The notes beneath the pieces are model-generated. The model saw only the letters and a list, made by a program, of their open reading frames with translations. It was not told where the DNA came from and did no database searches. From Aquimonas sp964586455 (lineage in GTDB: Bacteria > Pseudomonadota > Gammaproteobacteria > Xanthomonadales > Xanthomonadaceae), in NCBI GenBank assembly GCA_964586455.1, contig CAZPHV010000001.1, forward strand, positions 62,001-126,000: a stretch of 64,000 nucleotides of DNA, in the 5' to 3' direction. Below, piece by piece: positions 7,786 to 16,904 of this stretch. The first letter of the stretch is position 1. The number at the start of each line of letters is the position of its first letter. A program made the position numbers and the translations under genes.

Positions 7786-9864
7786 ATGTCTGCGTCCAAG
7801 CCGCCTTCGAAGGTGCGCCTACTGCTCGCCTTCGGCCTTGCCAGTGCGGGCCAGGGTACCCATGCGAGCGCCTTGCCTGCGGCGGTCACTGACGGCCAGC
7901 GTCATTCGCAAACGAATGTAACTGAACAAATGGAGCGCGCAGCCGCCGCGCGGCGCGCTGGAGACTTCCCGCAAGCACTGCTCGCCTATGCGCAGGTGCT
8001 GCACTCTGAACCCAGACACAGCGCAGCGCTGCGCGAGCGCGCGCTCACCCTGCAGCAACAGGGCGCGGTGATGGAGGCCTGGCAGCAGTACCGCGAGCGC
8101 CCCACCCTGTTTCGCGCCAGCGAGGCGCTGGGCTTCGAACTGGACGCCCTCGCGCGCCGACTCAACTGGGCGCAGCTGGAGTCCGACCCGCAGGCGCGAC
8201 AGACCGCACTGGAGGGCCTGCTCGACGAGTTCGATGCGATGCGTCTCGGCGCCGCCAGTGAGGATGACGGCGCGTTGGCGCGCGTCGAAAGCGACCGGCT
8301 GCTGACTCTGCAGCTGCTCGGCCGGCATGTCGAGGTCGAGGCCGAAGTCGCCGCCCGCGAGGCCGAAGGCAGGCCCCTGCCCGGCTGGTTGAAGGTGCCG
8401 GCGGCGGATTCGCTGATGGCGCTTCGCGAGCCCGAGCGCGCGCAGGAAAAGCTGCAGGACGTGCTGGCCACTGAGCCCTCCAACAGCGCCGCCACTGTGC
8501 TGCAGAGTTATGCGCTGCTGGAGCAGGAGCAGCATGCCGATGCGCGTGCGCTGACACGCCGCTGGCTGGACGAGAATCCCCCCTTCGACGCGCAGGCACA
8601 GGCCAACTGGGCGCGGCCTGGCGTTGAATTGAACGACATCCTGATCGAGAACTTCAGCGAGCAGATCCACAGCGCGCACGCGCGGATCGTGGCGCTGAGC
8701 GACCTCGCGCCCCTGGATGCCGGCCTGCAGGAAGCGCGTGCCGGCATCGAGCGCCGTCGCGGCTGGGCCGAGTCGGCGCTGGTCAGCGCACGCATCGCCG
8801 CCACCGAGGCGCCCGATTGGGTGCTGCCGCGCGCCGCCGAGATCGAGGCCCTGCTGGACCTCGACCGCGTGCGCGAGGCGCGCGAAAAGCTCGACACCTT
8901 CGTCGCCCGCCACGGCGAGCATCGCCAGGCACGCAGCGTGCAGGAACGCTGGCAGCGTCGACAGGGCGCGCAGTGGGCGGCCGAAGCGATGCGCGCGCAG
9001 TCCAGCCTCGTTGACAACACTATGGATGGGCCACTTGGCCCGGGCGGCAGCGGCGAATTCCGCGCGACCGCGCGCTGGGAAGGCCCTCTGCTCGACGATG
9101 CCTGGCGCGTGGGCGCCCTCGCCGGCGTGCACTGGGCGGATTTCCAAGGTCAGCGCATCGAGCGCGAGCGAGCAGCGGTGACCGTGAGCTGGCGTCAGGA
9201 TCAGATCGCCTGGGGCGTGGAAGCCGGTCGCACTTTCGATGATTACAAGCGCGAGAACACCGTCGGCGCCTGGCTGCGCTATCGCCACAACGACGTCTGG
9301 CGCAGCTCGGCGGGGCTGTGGCGGCATGCGCCCTTTGCGTCGCTGCAGGCACGCGCCGCGGGCATACGCGCCGACGGCGTGCAGCTGGGCGTAAGCCGCA
9401 GCCCCGACGAACGCAGCCGCAGCGGGCTCAGTCTGGAGCAGCTGCGCTACGAAGATGGCAACGTCCGCACCAGCGCGTACCTCTCCCACCGTCAGCAGAT
9501 CAAGGCGCAGCCGCGCGGTGAGTGGTACACCCGCCTCGGGCTGGGCGGCGGCCGCGCCACTCGCGAGGATGCGCCGTATTACAATCCGCGGCGCGATGCC
9601 AGCGCAGACGCCGGGCTCACTCTCGACCGCGTGCTGGCGCGCGATTACGCCGAGGCCTGGCGGCTGCGGGTCGACCTCGACATCAGTCGCGGCTGGCAGG
9701 ACGGCTTCGGCAGCCACTGGACGCCCGCGGTCGAGGTGATGCCGCGCTGGCAGTGGTGCGCCGGGCACGAGGTCAGCCTCGGCCTGCGCTACAGCCGTCC
9801 GGTTTATGACGGCCGCCGTGAAGAGCGCTGGGCGCTGGTGCTGCGGATCGGAGGCGGCGAATGA
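7786..9864 (+). CDS. pgaA: Poly-beta-1,6-GlcNAc outer-membrane export porin PgaA
   Basis: The 692-residue protein exports the PNAG polymer. It has a signal peptide (residues 1 to about 25, ending THASA), then tetratricopeptide-like helical repeats to about residue 410 (for example ARRAGDFPQALLAYAQVL), and a C-terminal beta barrel of alternating aromatic strands ending VYDGRREERWALVLRIGGGE. This is the PgaA/HmsH layout; the E. coli protein is about 807 residues. Identification rests on this architecture plus the pgaBCD genes that follow. The start at 7786 is preferred over 7699 because it puts a signal peptide at the N-terminus and has an AGGAG about 13 bases upstream. The stop overlaps the pgaB start by 4 bases. 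Confidence 0.85.
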   Translation: MSASKPPSKVRLLLAFGLASAGQGTHASALPAAVTDGQRHSQTNVTEQMERAAAARRAGDFPQALLAYAQVLHSEPRHSAALRERALTLQQQGAVMEAWQQYRERPTLFRASEALGFELDALARRLNWAQLESDPQARQTALEGLLDEFDAMRLGAASEDDGALARVESDRLLTLQLLGRHVEVEAEVAAREAEGRPLPGWLKVPAADSLMALREPERAQEKLQDVLATEPSNSAATVLQSYALLEQEQHADARALTRRWLDENPPFDAQAQANWARPGVELNDILIENFSEQIHSAHARIVALSDLAPLDAGLQEARAGIERRRGWAESALVSARIAATEAPDWVLPRAAEIEALLDLDRVREAREKLDTFVARHGEHRQARSVQERWQRRQGAQWAAEAMRAQSSLVDNTMDGPLGPGGSGEFRATARWEGPLLDDAWRVGALAGVHWADFQGQRIERERAAVTVSWRQDQIAWGVEAGRTFDDYKRENTVGAWLRYRHNDVWRSSAGLWRHAPFASLQARAAGIRADGVQLGVSRSPDERSRSGLSLEQLRYEDGNVRTSAYLSHRQQIKAQPRGEWYTRLGLGGGRATREDAPYYNPRRDASADAGLTLDRVLARDYAEAWRLRVDLDISRGWQDGFGSHWTPAVEVMPRWQWCAGHEVSLGLRYSRPVYDGRREERWALVLRIGGGE

Positions 9865-11672
9865 AACGCCTGCTGATCGCCCTCAGTCTTCTGCTGCTTG
9901 CCATCGACACGCGCGCCGAACTGCTGGTGCTGCGCTTCGCCGACATCGTCCCCGAAGCCCGCGAAGCCGGCCGCGAGCGCCTGAGTCGCGAGCAGCTCAC
10001 CGCGCGTTTCGACTGGCTGGCCGACCAGGGCTATCAGCCGATCAGCCTGCAGCAACTGCTGGACGCGCGCGCGGGTCGGGGCGCTCTGCCCGAGCGCGCC
10101 CTGCTGCTGAGCTTCGACGGCGGCTACCGCTCGCTCGAAACGGAAGTCTGGCCGCTGCTGCGCGCCTTCCGCTGGCCCGCCGTCGCGGCGCTACCGACCG
10201 CCCGCATCGGGGTCGATGCCGATCGCCTCGACTGGAACTCGCTGCAGCGCATCGCCGATGACGGCTCGATCGAGCTGATCAGCGCCGGCCATGCGCTGGA
10301 CCAGCCCTGGTCGCAGGCGGATGGCGCCGCCCCCTTGCCCATGCCCGGCTTGCGCCGCTTCGAAGGCTCGACCCTGGAGTCGGCCAATGCCTTCGCTGCG
10401 CGAGTCGCAGCCGACCTGCAGCTCAGCCGCGAAGCGATGGAAGCAGGCATCGATCGCACCCCGCGCGCCCTTGCCTGGCCGGGCGGCGCATGGACGCCGC
10501 TGGGCATGCGCGAGGCGCAGCTGCGCGGCCTTGAACTCGGCTTCGACCTCGCTGGACGCGCCCAGCACGCAGACGCACTGCCGGTGATGGCGCGGCTTGA
10601 TATCGCCAGCGAAGCCAGCCTCGCCGACTTCGTGGCCGAACTCGCGCCACGGCGCAGGCCGTCCTTCCGCGCCGTGCAGATCGATCTCGACTACGTCTAC
10701 GACGCCGATCCGGCCCAGCTGGAACGCAATCTGGATGCGCTGATCGAGCGCATCGATGCGATCGCGCCCACCCACGTCTGGCTGCAGGCCTTTGCCGACC
10801 CCGACGGCGACGGCGCCGCCGACGCGGTCTACTTCGGCAACCGCCACCTGCCGGTGCGCGCCGAACTGTTCACCCGCGTCGCAGAACTGCTGCGCCGCAA
10901 GACCGGCGTCGAGGTGCACGCCTGGCTGCCGGTGCTGGGCTGGCATTGGCCGCAGTCCGAGGACGCACCGCGCGCGATCCGCGCCAGCAACGCCGCTGAG
11001 ATTCCGCGGCTGGACCCGACCGATCCGCGCGCCGCTGCACGCATCGGCGAGGTCTACGCCGACCTGGCCGCGCGCGCACCGATCCAGGGCCTGCTGTTCC
11101 ATGACGACGCCTTCCTGCGCGAAGACGAACTGCGCGAGGCCCTGCCCGACGACGCCGCGCGGGTGAGCGCTCTGGTCGAGTTCACCCGCGCCCTGCAAGC
11201 CGCCGCCGAGCGCGAGCGTCCGCGCCTGCACACGGCACGAAATCTGTACGCACGCCCGCTGCTGGAACCGGCCAGCGTCGCCTGGTTCGCACAGGATCAT
11301 GTCTCCATGCTGGCTGCCTACGACCGCGTCGCGTTGATGGCGATGCCGCGCATGGAGGGCTCCCGCGATGGCCGCGACTGGCTGCTCGAGCTGGCAGGCG
11401 CGGTCGAAGCGCAGGACGCCGGCTTCGAGCGCACCGTATTCGTGCTGCAGGCCCGCGACTGGGCCGGCGGCCGCGCGATCAAGGATGCAGAACTGATCGA
11501 TTGGGCGCGCCAGCTGCGCGCCCGCGGCGTGCGTCATCTGGCCTACTACCCCGACGACTTCATCGGCGGCCAGCCTGGCCTGCAGGCGGCGCGCGCGGTC
11601 GCCAGCGCACGGCGCTTTCCGTACCTGCGCAGCGACGACGCCGCGCCCGCCGACAGCGACGGCAGTCGATGA
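9861..11672 (+). CDS. pgaB: PgaB: degenerate deacetylase domain plus GH153 hydrolase domain
   Basis: The 603-residue periplasmic protein (signal peptide to about residue 19) has the two PgaB domains. In the N-terminal polysaccharide deacetylase domain the canonical LSFDDGY reads LSFDGGY (D86 kept, the metal-binding second Asp is G87), the SHxxxxH ligand pair reads SAGHALDQP (141-149), the YHD motif reads FAD, and WPYG reads WPGG. Deacetylation is therefore unlikely. The C-terminal GH153 domain, from about residue 270, looks intact: VQIDLDYVYD, LQAFADPDGDG, LLFHDDAFL, TARNLYARP and MAMPRMEG. It cleaves or guides the PNAG chain. The gene overlaps pgaA and pgaC by 4 bases each. Confidence 0.9.
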   Translation: MKRLLIALSLLLLAIDTRAELLVLRFADIVPEAREAGRERLSREQLTARFDWLADQGYQPISLQQLLDARAGRGALPERALLLSFDGGYRSLETEVWPLLRAFRWPAVAALPTARIGVDADRLDWNSLQRIADDGSIELISAGHALDQPWSQADGAAPLPMPGLRRFEGSTLESANAFAARVAADLQLSREAMEAGIDRTPRALAWPGGAWTPLGMREAQLRGLELGFDLAGRAQHADALPVMARLDIASEASLADFVAELAPRRRPSFRAVQIDLDYVYDADPAQLERNLDALIERIDAIAPTHVWLQAFADPDGDGAADAVYFGNRHLPVRAELFTRVAELLRRKTGVEVHAWLPVLGWHWPQSEDAPRAIRASNAAEIPRLDPTDPRAAARIGEVYADLAARAPIQGLLFHDDAFLREDELREALPDDAARVSALVEFTRALQAAAERERPRLHTARNLYARPLLEPASVAWFAQDHVSMLAAYDRVALMAMPRMEGSRDGRDWLLELAGAVEAQDAGFERTVFVLQARDWAGGRAIKDAELIDWARQLRARGVRHLAYYPDDFIGGQPGLQAARAVASARRFPYLRSDDAAPADSDGSR

Positions 11673-12931
11673 GCTGGCTGCAGAACCCGGATTTTCTGAG
11701 CCTGTTCTTCGGCTTCGCCTTCTATTACCCGGCGACGATGTCGATCGTGTGGATGAGCGGCGGGCTGTACTACTTCCTGCGCCGCGAGCGCCACGAGCCA
11801 CCGCGCCACCAGCCACCGGAGATGGCGGAATACCCCTTCGCCTCCCTGCTGGTGCCCTGTCATAACGAAGGCCCCAACTGCGAGGACACGATCTCGGCGC
11901 TGGCCGCGCAGATCTATCCCGACTTCGAGATCATCGCGATCAACGACGGCTCGACCGACGACACCGCCGAGCATCTGAATCGCCTGACGGCGCGATTTCC
12001 GCGGCTGCGCGTGATCCACCTGAGTCGCAACCTGGGCAAGGCCAATGCGCTGCGCATGGGCGCGCTGGCGGCGCGCAGCGAGTACCTGATCTGCGTCGAC
12101 GGCGACGCCATGCTCGACCCCTGGGCGACGCGCTGGATGGTCTGGCACCTGGCTTCGGGCACGCGCGTAGGTGCCGTCACCGGCAACCCGCGCATCCGCA
12201 ATCGCAGCACCCTGCTGGGTCGGCTGCAGGTCGGCGAGTTCAGCTCGATCATCGGCATGATCAAGCGCGCCCAACGCGTCTACGGTCGCATCTTCACGCT
12301 GTCAGGCGTGATCGCGGGCTTCCGCAAGACCGCGCTCGAGCGCATCGGTTTCTGGAACGAAACCATGATCACAGAGGACATCGACATCAGCTGGCGCCTG
12401 CAGCTGGACCACTGGGACATCCGCTACGAGCCCAATGCGCTGTGCTGGATCCTGATGCCCGAAAGCTACAAGGGCCTGTGGAAGCAGCGCCTGCGCTGGG
12501 CCCAAGGCGGCGTTGAAGTGCTGATGAAGCACGCGAGCGCGCTGTTCCACTGGCGCAAGCGCCGCATGTGGGGGGTGCTGGCCGAGTACTTCTTCAGCGT
12601 GATCTGGGCCTACGTGATGATGGGCATCCTGATCCTGTGGGCGATCGGCCTGGTCTTCGATTTGCCGCCGGCCCTGTACGTCGACAGCATTCTTCCGCGC
12701 TGGCACGGCATGGTGCTGGCCCTGATCTGCATGAGCCAGTTCGCGGTGTCGATGATCATCGACCGCCGCTACGAGGCCGGCGTCGGCCGCAACTATTTCT
12801 GGATGGTCTGGTATCCCATCGCGTACTGGCTGCTGAGCCTGTTCACCACCGTGGTGGCGGTACCGAAGACGGTTTTCCGCGGCAAGCCCAAGCGCGCCAC
12901 CTGGGTCAGCCCGGATCGAGGCGTACAGTGA
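11669..12931 (+). CDS. pgaC: Poly-beta-1,6-GlcNAc synthase PgaC (GT2)
   Basis: The 420-residue inner-membrane glycosyltransferase polymerises UDP-GlcNAc. A membrane segment comes first (near residues 12-36), then the GT-A domain with VPCHNEG, NDGSTDD, VDGDAML and the acceptor-site TEDIDISW, then the QRLRWAQGG motif of processive family 2 enzymes, and C-terminal membrane helices. The start at 11669 overlaps the pgaB stop by 4 bases; the frame is open further upstream but the extension lies within pgaB. With PgaD it normally forms a c-di-GMP-activated complex. Confidence 0.95.
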   Translation: MSWLQNPDFLSLFFGFAFYYPATMSIVWMSGGLYYFLRRERHEPPRHQPPEMAEYPFASLLVPCHNEGPNCEDTISALAAQIYPDFEIIAINDGSTDDTAEHLNRLTARFPRLRVIHLSRNLGKANALRMGALAARSEYLICVDGDAMLDPWATRWMVWHLASGTRVGAVTGNPRIRNRSTLLGRLQVGEFSSIIGMIKRAQRVYGRIFTLSGVIAGFRKTALERIGFWNETMITEDIDISWRLQLDHWDIRYEPNALCWILMPESYKGLWKQRLRWAQGGVEVLMKHASALFHWRKRRMWGVLAEYFFSVIWAYVMMGILILWAIGLVFDLPPALYVDSILPRWHGMVLALICMSQFAVSMIIDRRYEAGVGRNYFWMVWYPIAYWLLSLFTTVVAVPKTVFRGKPKRATWVSPDRGVQ

Positions 12932-13479
12932 GTTCGCAGATGCAGCCCATGAACCCGGCCGACAAGGTGGCGGCCTCGGCCCACCAAGCGAAGCCGCAGG
13001 GCCCTTTGATCGTGACGCCGGAAAAAGTCGGCTGGCGCGACCGCACGCTCTCGCACCTGCTCACCAGCGCCGCCTGGGCGGCCTACTTCTGGCTGATCGC
13101 GCCCATGCTCACCACCGTGGCCTGGGCCCTGGGCGCGCGCTACGCCTGGGTCGAGCTGACCGCGCCGCTGCTGACCGGCGAAGGCATGCCCGGCCTGCTG
13201 CTGCCCATCCTGGCCGGCGTCGGCGTCGGCGTGCTGCTGCTGTGGGCCGAGTTCAATCGCTGGCGCTTCACCGGCGTAGAACGCCGCCGCACCACTGACC
13301 CCGTCAGCGACGACATCGTCGCCGCCTCGCTGGGTGCACCGCTCTCGCTGCCGCACGAATTACGCGCGAGCTTCGAGAAGCTGCCGGTGGTGGTGCTGCA
13401 GATGAACGAAGAGGCTGAACCGACCGGCTTCATCGCGACGATGGAGCCGCCGAAGGCGCTGCGTCGGATCATGAAGTAA
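12928..13479 (+). CDS. pgaD: PgaD-like c-di-GMP-responsive partner of PgaC
   Basis: The 183-residue protein starts with GTG at 12928, which overlaps the pgaC stop by 4 bases like the other junctions; an ATG at 12940 is an alternative. It has two membrane helices (AAWAAYFWLIAPMLTTVAWAL and GLLLPILAGVGVGVLLLWAEF) followed by a short cytoplasmic tail, the PgaD topology; FNRWRFTG after the second helix resembles the conserved N-x-x-R-F region. It is longer than E. coli PgaD (137 residues). The assignment relies mainly on topology and operon position. Confidence 0.75.
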   Translation: MSSQMQPMNPADKVAASAHQAKPQGPLIVTPEKVGWRDRTLSHLLTSAAWAAYFWLIAPMLTTVAWALGARYAWVELTAPLLTGEGMPGLLLPILAGVGVGVLLLWAEFNRWRFTGVERRRTTDPVSDDIVAASLGAPLSLPHELRASFEKLPVVVLQMNEEAEPTGFIATMEPPKALRRIMK

Positions 13480-13483
13480 GCGC

Positions 13484-13505
13484 ATAGGGTGGGCCCCGGC
13501 CCACC
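13484..13505. repeat. REP-like palindrome, family D
   Basis: ATAGGGTGGGCC...GGCCCACC, an almost perfect palindrome, begins 5 bases after the pgaD stop and may end the pga transcript. It is the first of five family D copies in the window (others at 17171, 17301, 19039 and 19071). The rest of the 340-bp space up to 13819 shows no convincing gene. Confidence 0.7.
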
Positions 13506-13819
13506 ACGCGCTTGATGCCTTCCACGGCGCCGATCAAATGCCGCTGCCACCGGTGTTCGCCCGGCCCGATCTGGCCATCAGTAGCGAACGCTCATCCTAT
13601 AAGGGGCGGACGACGCCATCAGCCTGCTCCGAGGCATGCGCAACAACTGCTTTGAAGTTTGACGCCGCCCGCCTGCCAACGGACTTTGCCCGCTTCGACA
13701 GGCTGAAGGCGCTCGCGATACTCGCGCTGATTTGTAGGCGGACAACGGAAAAGGCAGCGCAACGCGGCGCCAGCGTGCGACATTCACGGGCCTCCCTGCC
13801 TATTGAAAGGAGCCGCGCC

Positions 13820-14020
13820 ATGGCGGACCACCAAGGAACCCGGTCGTTGGCCGGTGTGCATGCGGGGGCCATTACGCTTCTCCTGCTCGCGGTCGCCTGT
13901 TACCTGCTCGCATGGATCCCGGGCGCGTTCCTCCTGGCGTTCCTCGGGATACTGCTGGAGGTGATTGGATGGATCGTGCTGTTGGCTTCTGGAAGCACGG
14001 CGAGAGACTCCCGGAACTGA
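13820..14020 (+). CDS. Small hypothetical membrane protein
   Basis: A 66-residue protein with AAGGAG 8 bases before the ATG at 13820. After a short hydrophilic start (MADHQGTRSLAG) it has two closely spaced hydrophobic stretches (ITLLLLAVACYLLAWIPGAFLL and FLGILLEVIGWIVLLASG), so it is a small inner-membrane hairpin. The frame is open from 13538, but the upstream part is not protein-like. I know no function for it. Confidence 0.6.
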   Translation: MADHQGTRSLAGVHAGAITLLLLAVACYLLAWIPGAFLLAFLGILLEVIGWIVLLASGSTARDSRN

Positions 14021-14143
14021 GGCCAGCGAGGGATTCAGGCGCCCGCTTGGCGGCCGAAGATGTGCTTCGTGCCCGAGTCCCGGTTTCTGCAGTGTCTCGC
14101 TCTTCATCAACAAGCAGTGGGCCGAAACCGCTGCGTGTGCGCT

Positions 14144-14992
14144 TCAGTTGCTGCCTTGGGCACCGGCCACGGCCTGCGCCCGCAGCCACTGCAACGGCGA
14201 AGCCCCGACCCGCGCACTGAACACACGCGCCAGCGCCGAGGCCGAGGCGTAGCCGACCTGTTGTGCCGCCTGCCCAACCGGTCGACCGCGGCGCAATTCG
14301 GCCATGGCCAGCCCGACCCGCCAGCCGGCGAGGTAATCCATTGGCGTCTGCCCCAGCACCTGCTGAAAGTGCAGCGCGAAGCGCGCCCGCGACATGCCGG
14401 CGCACTCGGCCAACTGCTGCAGCGTCCAAGACTCGGCGGGCCGCGCGTGCATCGCTACCAGCGCCTTGGCCAGACGTGGATCGGCTAGCCCTGCGAGTAC
14501 GCCAATGCGGGGCCCGCCGCCGCTCATGGCGATACGAAGCAGGTGCAACACAAGCAGCTCGCTGAGGCGATCCAGCGCGACCGATCGACCACAGCGCTGC
14601 CCGAAGGCCTCGTCGAACAGCAGCTGCAGCAGGCCCGCGAGTGCTGGCGCCTCCTCCAGCGCCAGCACCAGCGGATTGGGCAGCGCCGCGGACAGTGGGT
14701 CCGCGTCTCCCTGCCCGAACGCCACCGAAGCGCAGACCAGTTCGGCGGATTCGCCGGGCGGGGTGGCCAATCGATGCGCCAGCGGGCGCGGATAGAACGC
14801 GAGGCTGGGCCGATCCAGACGCTGCAGGCATTCGCCCCGGCTGTCCTGCAGCTCGACCACGCCCGCGCGCAGCACGTGCAAATGGCCGGTGCTGTCGCTG
14901 GCATCAAACAGCTCGCTGCCGCAAACCAGACCCGAATGGAAGACGCGGGCGCGCAGGGCGAAGTGCTCCAGCAGGTGGGCCAGACGGTCCAT
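14144..14992 (-). CDS. AraC family transcriptional regulator (cupin sensor)
   Basis: The 282-residue regulator has an N-terminal cupin-like sensor (MDRLAHLLEHFALRARVFHSG, then HVLRAGVVEL and FYPRPLAHRL), as in the Cupin_6/AraC group, and a C-terminal pair of helix-turn-helix motifs (WTLQQLAECAGMSRARFALH and VGQAAQQVGYASASALARVF). The start at 14992 is chosen for a TGGAG 8 bases upstream; the frame is open to 15229 and an ATG at 15013 lacks such a site. It diverges from the AhpD-like gene at 15105 with 112 bp between, so it probably controls that gene or the redox cluster. Close relatives act with AhpD/DoxX-type genes. Confidence 0.85.
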   Translation of the reverse strand: MDRLAHLLEHFALRARVFHSGLVCGSELFDASDSTGHLHVLRAGVVELQDSRGECLQRLDRPSLAFYPRPLAHRLATPPGESAELVCASVAFGQGDADPLSAALPNPLVLALEEAPALAGLLQLLFDEAFGQRCGRSVALDRLSELLVLHLLRIAMSGGGPRIGVLAGLADPRLAKALVAMHARPAESWTLQQLAECAGMSRARFALHFQQVLGQTPMDYLAGWRVGLAMAELRRGRPVGQAAQQVGYASASALARVFSARVGASPLQWLRAQAVAGAQGSN

Positions 14993-15104
14993 TCGAGACT
15001 CCAGGTATCGCATTTGAGACGATTCGATCCCTAGGGTATTCGAGTCGCCGGGAAGATGTGCGCCGTGGCCCCAAGGACACGCACCCAATTCCCAGGAGAC
15101 CGCA

Positions 15105-15662
15105 ATGCCCCGCATCGCCCCGCTCGACCCCAGCCAAGCCAGCCCTGCCATTGCCGAAGCCCTGTTCGGCGTCAAGACCAAGCTCGGCGGACTTCCGAAC
15201 ATCATCCTCACACTGGCGCACTCGCCCACCGCCCTGCACGGCTATCTGGGTTTCGGCAGCCAGCAGGCGCAGGGCCTGCTGGACGCGCGCCAGCGCGAGA
15301 TCGTTGCGCTGGCCGTGGGCCAGGCCAACCGCTGCGGCTACTGCCTGGCCGCGCACACCGTGATCGGCCGCGGCGCCGGGCTGAACGCCGAGGCCATCGC
15401 CGCAGCGCGGGCCGGCCACGGTCTGGAGCCGCGCAATGCCGCACTCGCACGCTTCGCCCGAACGGTGGTCGAGAGCCGCGGCAACGTCGACGAGCGCGAG
15501 TTCGACGCCTTCATCGGCGCCGGCTTCGGCGCGGGCGAAGCCATCGAAGTGGTGGCCCTGGTCGCACAGAACACGCTGACCAACTACGTCAACCATCTCG
15601 CCGGCACGGCGGTGGACTTCCCACCGGTCGCCCTCGAACTGCCGAGCTCGCAGGCCGCCTGA
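15105..15662 (+). CDS. AhpD-like carboxymuconolactone decarboxylase family protein
   Basis: The 185-residue protein has the AhpD fold with the thiol-redox motif C77-GY-C80-x3-H84 (RCGYCLAAHTVIG), a catalytic cysteine pair used as an alkylhydroperoxidase or disulfide reductase, preceded by the usual LDARQREIVALAVGQAN helix. AGGAG lies 8 bases before the ATG. It is divergent from an AraC regulator and followed by a thioredoxin and a CcdA-like protein, so it belongs to a thiol-based peroxide or disulfide defence group. Its true substrate is unknown. Confidence 0.85.
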   Translation: MPRIAPLDPSQASPAIAEALFGVKTKLGGLPNIILTLAHSPTALHGYLGFGSQQAQGLLDARQREIVALAVGQANRCGYCLAAHTVIGRGAGLNAEAIAAARAGHGLEPRNAALARFARTVVESRGNVDEREFDAFIGAGFGAGEAIEVVALVAQNTLTNYVNHLAGTAVDFPPVALELPSSQAA

Positions 15663-15766
15663 TCGCTCGACGCGGCGCAGGCAATCGGTTGGCCCTCGAA
15701 CCACTCCCCCCTTCCGCGTGCGGTGCAAAGGCGCCGCACGCTCCCGTCCAATCACCAGGATTCAAC

Positions 15767-16168
15767 ATGCCCTACTCGATGCACACCGTTCGCGCGCTGC
15801 TGCTGCTCACGCTCACCCTGCTGGCGGGCTTCGCCCAGGCCGACAGCCGCTTCGAAGCGTTCACCCCTGAACGTTTCCAGGCCCTGCAGGCCGAAGGCAG
15901 GACCGTCGTCATCGACGTGTGGGCGCCGTGGTGCCCCACCTGCCGCAACCAGGCGCCGAAGCTCGATGCCCTGCTTGCCGAACCGGCCTTCGCGGAGTTT
16001 GTAGGCCTGAAGCTGCACTGGGACGATCAGCGCGATCTGGGCAAACAGCTCGGCGCGCCGCGTCAAAGCACGGTGTTCGTGTTCAAGGGCAGCGAGCAGC
16101 GCGCGATGAGCGTGGCCGAGACCGATCTCGACCGCCTGCGCGAGGTCTACCGCACGGGCCTGGACTGA
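15767..16168 (+). CDS. Periplasmic thioredoxin-like protein (CPTC)
   Basis: The 133-residue protein has a signal peptide (hydrophobic ALLLLTLTLLAGFAQA) and a thioredoxin domain with active site WAPWC56-PT-C59, followed by a conserved GAPRQSTVFVFKG loop that contains no cis-Pro before the usual Thr. CAGGA precedes the ATG at 15767 by 6 bases. The CcdA-like gene starts 7 bases after its stop, which suggests electrons pass from the cytoplasm through that membrane protein to this thioredoxin. The frame is open further upstream, but the extension overlaps the AhpD-like gene and is not used. Confidence 0.8.
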   Translation: MPYSMHTVRALLLLTLTLLAGFAQADSRFEAFTPERFQALQAEGRTVVIDVWAPWCPTCRNQAPKLDALLAEPAFAEFVGLKLHWDDQRDLGKQLGAPRQSTVFVFKGSEQRAMSVAETDLDRLREVYRTGLD

Positions 16169-16175
16169 AGCACCC

Positions 16176-16904
16176 GTGGATCTCTCGCTGACCACACTCG
16201 GTCTGGCCGGCATCGCCGGCCTGCTGACCACGCTGTCGCCCTGCGTACTGCCGATCCTGCCGATGGTGGCGGCGTCGGCCACCGGCCGCAGCCGCTGGGG
16301 CCTGCCAGCGCTGGCCGCGGGGCTGGCGCTGGCCTTCACCCTGATCGGCGTGACCCTGGCGCGCAGCGGCGATCTGCTGGGCCTGGACGAGCGCGCCCTG
16401 CGCACCGCCGCCGGCGTGCTGATGCTGGTGCTGGGCGTGGTGCTGCTCAGCGCACGCCTGCAGGCCGCGCTGTCGGGGCTGCTGTCGAAGCTCGGCTCGC
16501 TGGGCGGCAATGCCGCCGCCGGCATCCGCAGCGAACACCCGGCCGCGCAGTTCGGCGTCGGTGCCCTGCTCGGCGTGGCCTGGAGCCCCTGCGTCGGCCC
16601 CACCCTGGGCGCGGCGATCGCACTCGCAGCCACGGGTGAAGGCAGCGCTCAGGCCGCCGTGGTGATGGCGGTCTTCAGCGTCGGCGCGGTGTTGCCCCTG
16701 CTCGGCGCCGGCCTGCTCTCTCGCCAGGCCTTCGCCCGCCTGCGCGATCGCGCGCTCAGCGCGGGCGGCATCGGCAAGACGGTGATGGGCGTCAGCATGC
16801 TGCTGGTGGGCGCGCTGGTACTGAGCGGTTGGGATAAAGCGCTGGAAGCCTGGCTGCTGGATGTGGGGCCGAGCTGGTTGACCGAGTTGAGCGTGCGGTT
16901 CTAG
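16176..16904 (+). CDS. CcdA/DsbD-type transmembrane thiol transporter
   Basis: The 242-residue protein has six likely membrane helices and the two membrane-embedded cysteines of the CcdA family: C23 in LSPCVLPILP and C139 in WSPCVGPTLG. Such proteins carry reducing equivalents across the inner membrane to periplasmic thioredoxins. It begins with GTG at 16176, 7 bases after the preceding thioredoxin gene, so the two are one unit. The stop codon coincides with the left end of a MITE-like element at 16903, so the C-terminus (ELSVRF) may have been set by that insertion. Confidence 0.85.
   Translation: MDLSLTTLGLAGIAGLLTTLSPCVLPILPMVAASATGRSRWGLPALAAGLALAFTLIGVTLARSGDLLGLDERALRTAAGVLMLVLGVVLLSARLQAALSGLLSKLGSLGGNAAAGIRSEHPAAQFGVGALLGVAWSPCVGPTLGAAIALAATGEGSAQAAVVMAVFSVGAVLPLLGAGLLSRQAFARLRDRALSAGGIGKTVMGVSMLLVGALVLSGWDKALEAWLLDVGPSWLTELSVRF

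Noticed and set aside
7819..9768. 650-codon minus-strand frame opposite pgaA
   Set aside because: High GC and third-position bias of pgaA produce long antisense frames; composition is Ala/Arg/Gln-rich without any domain.
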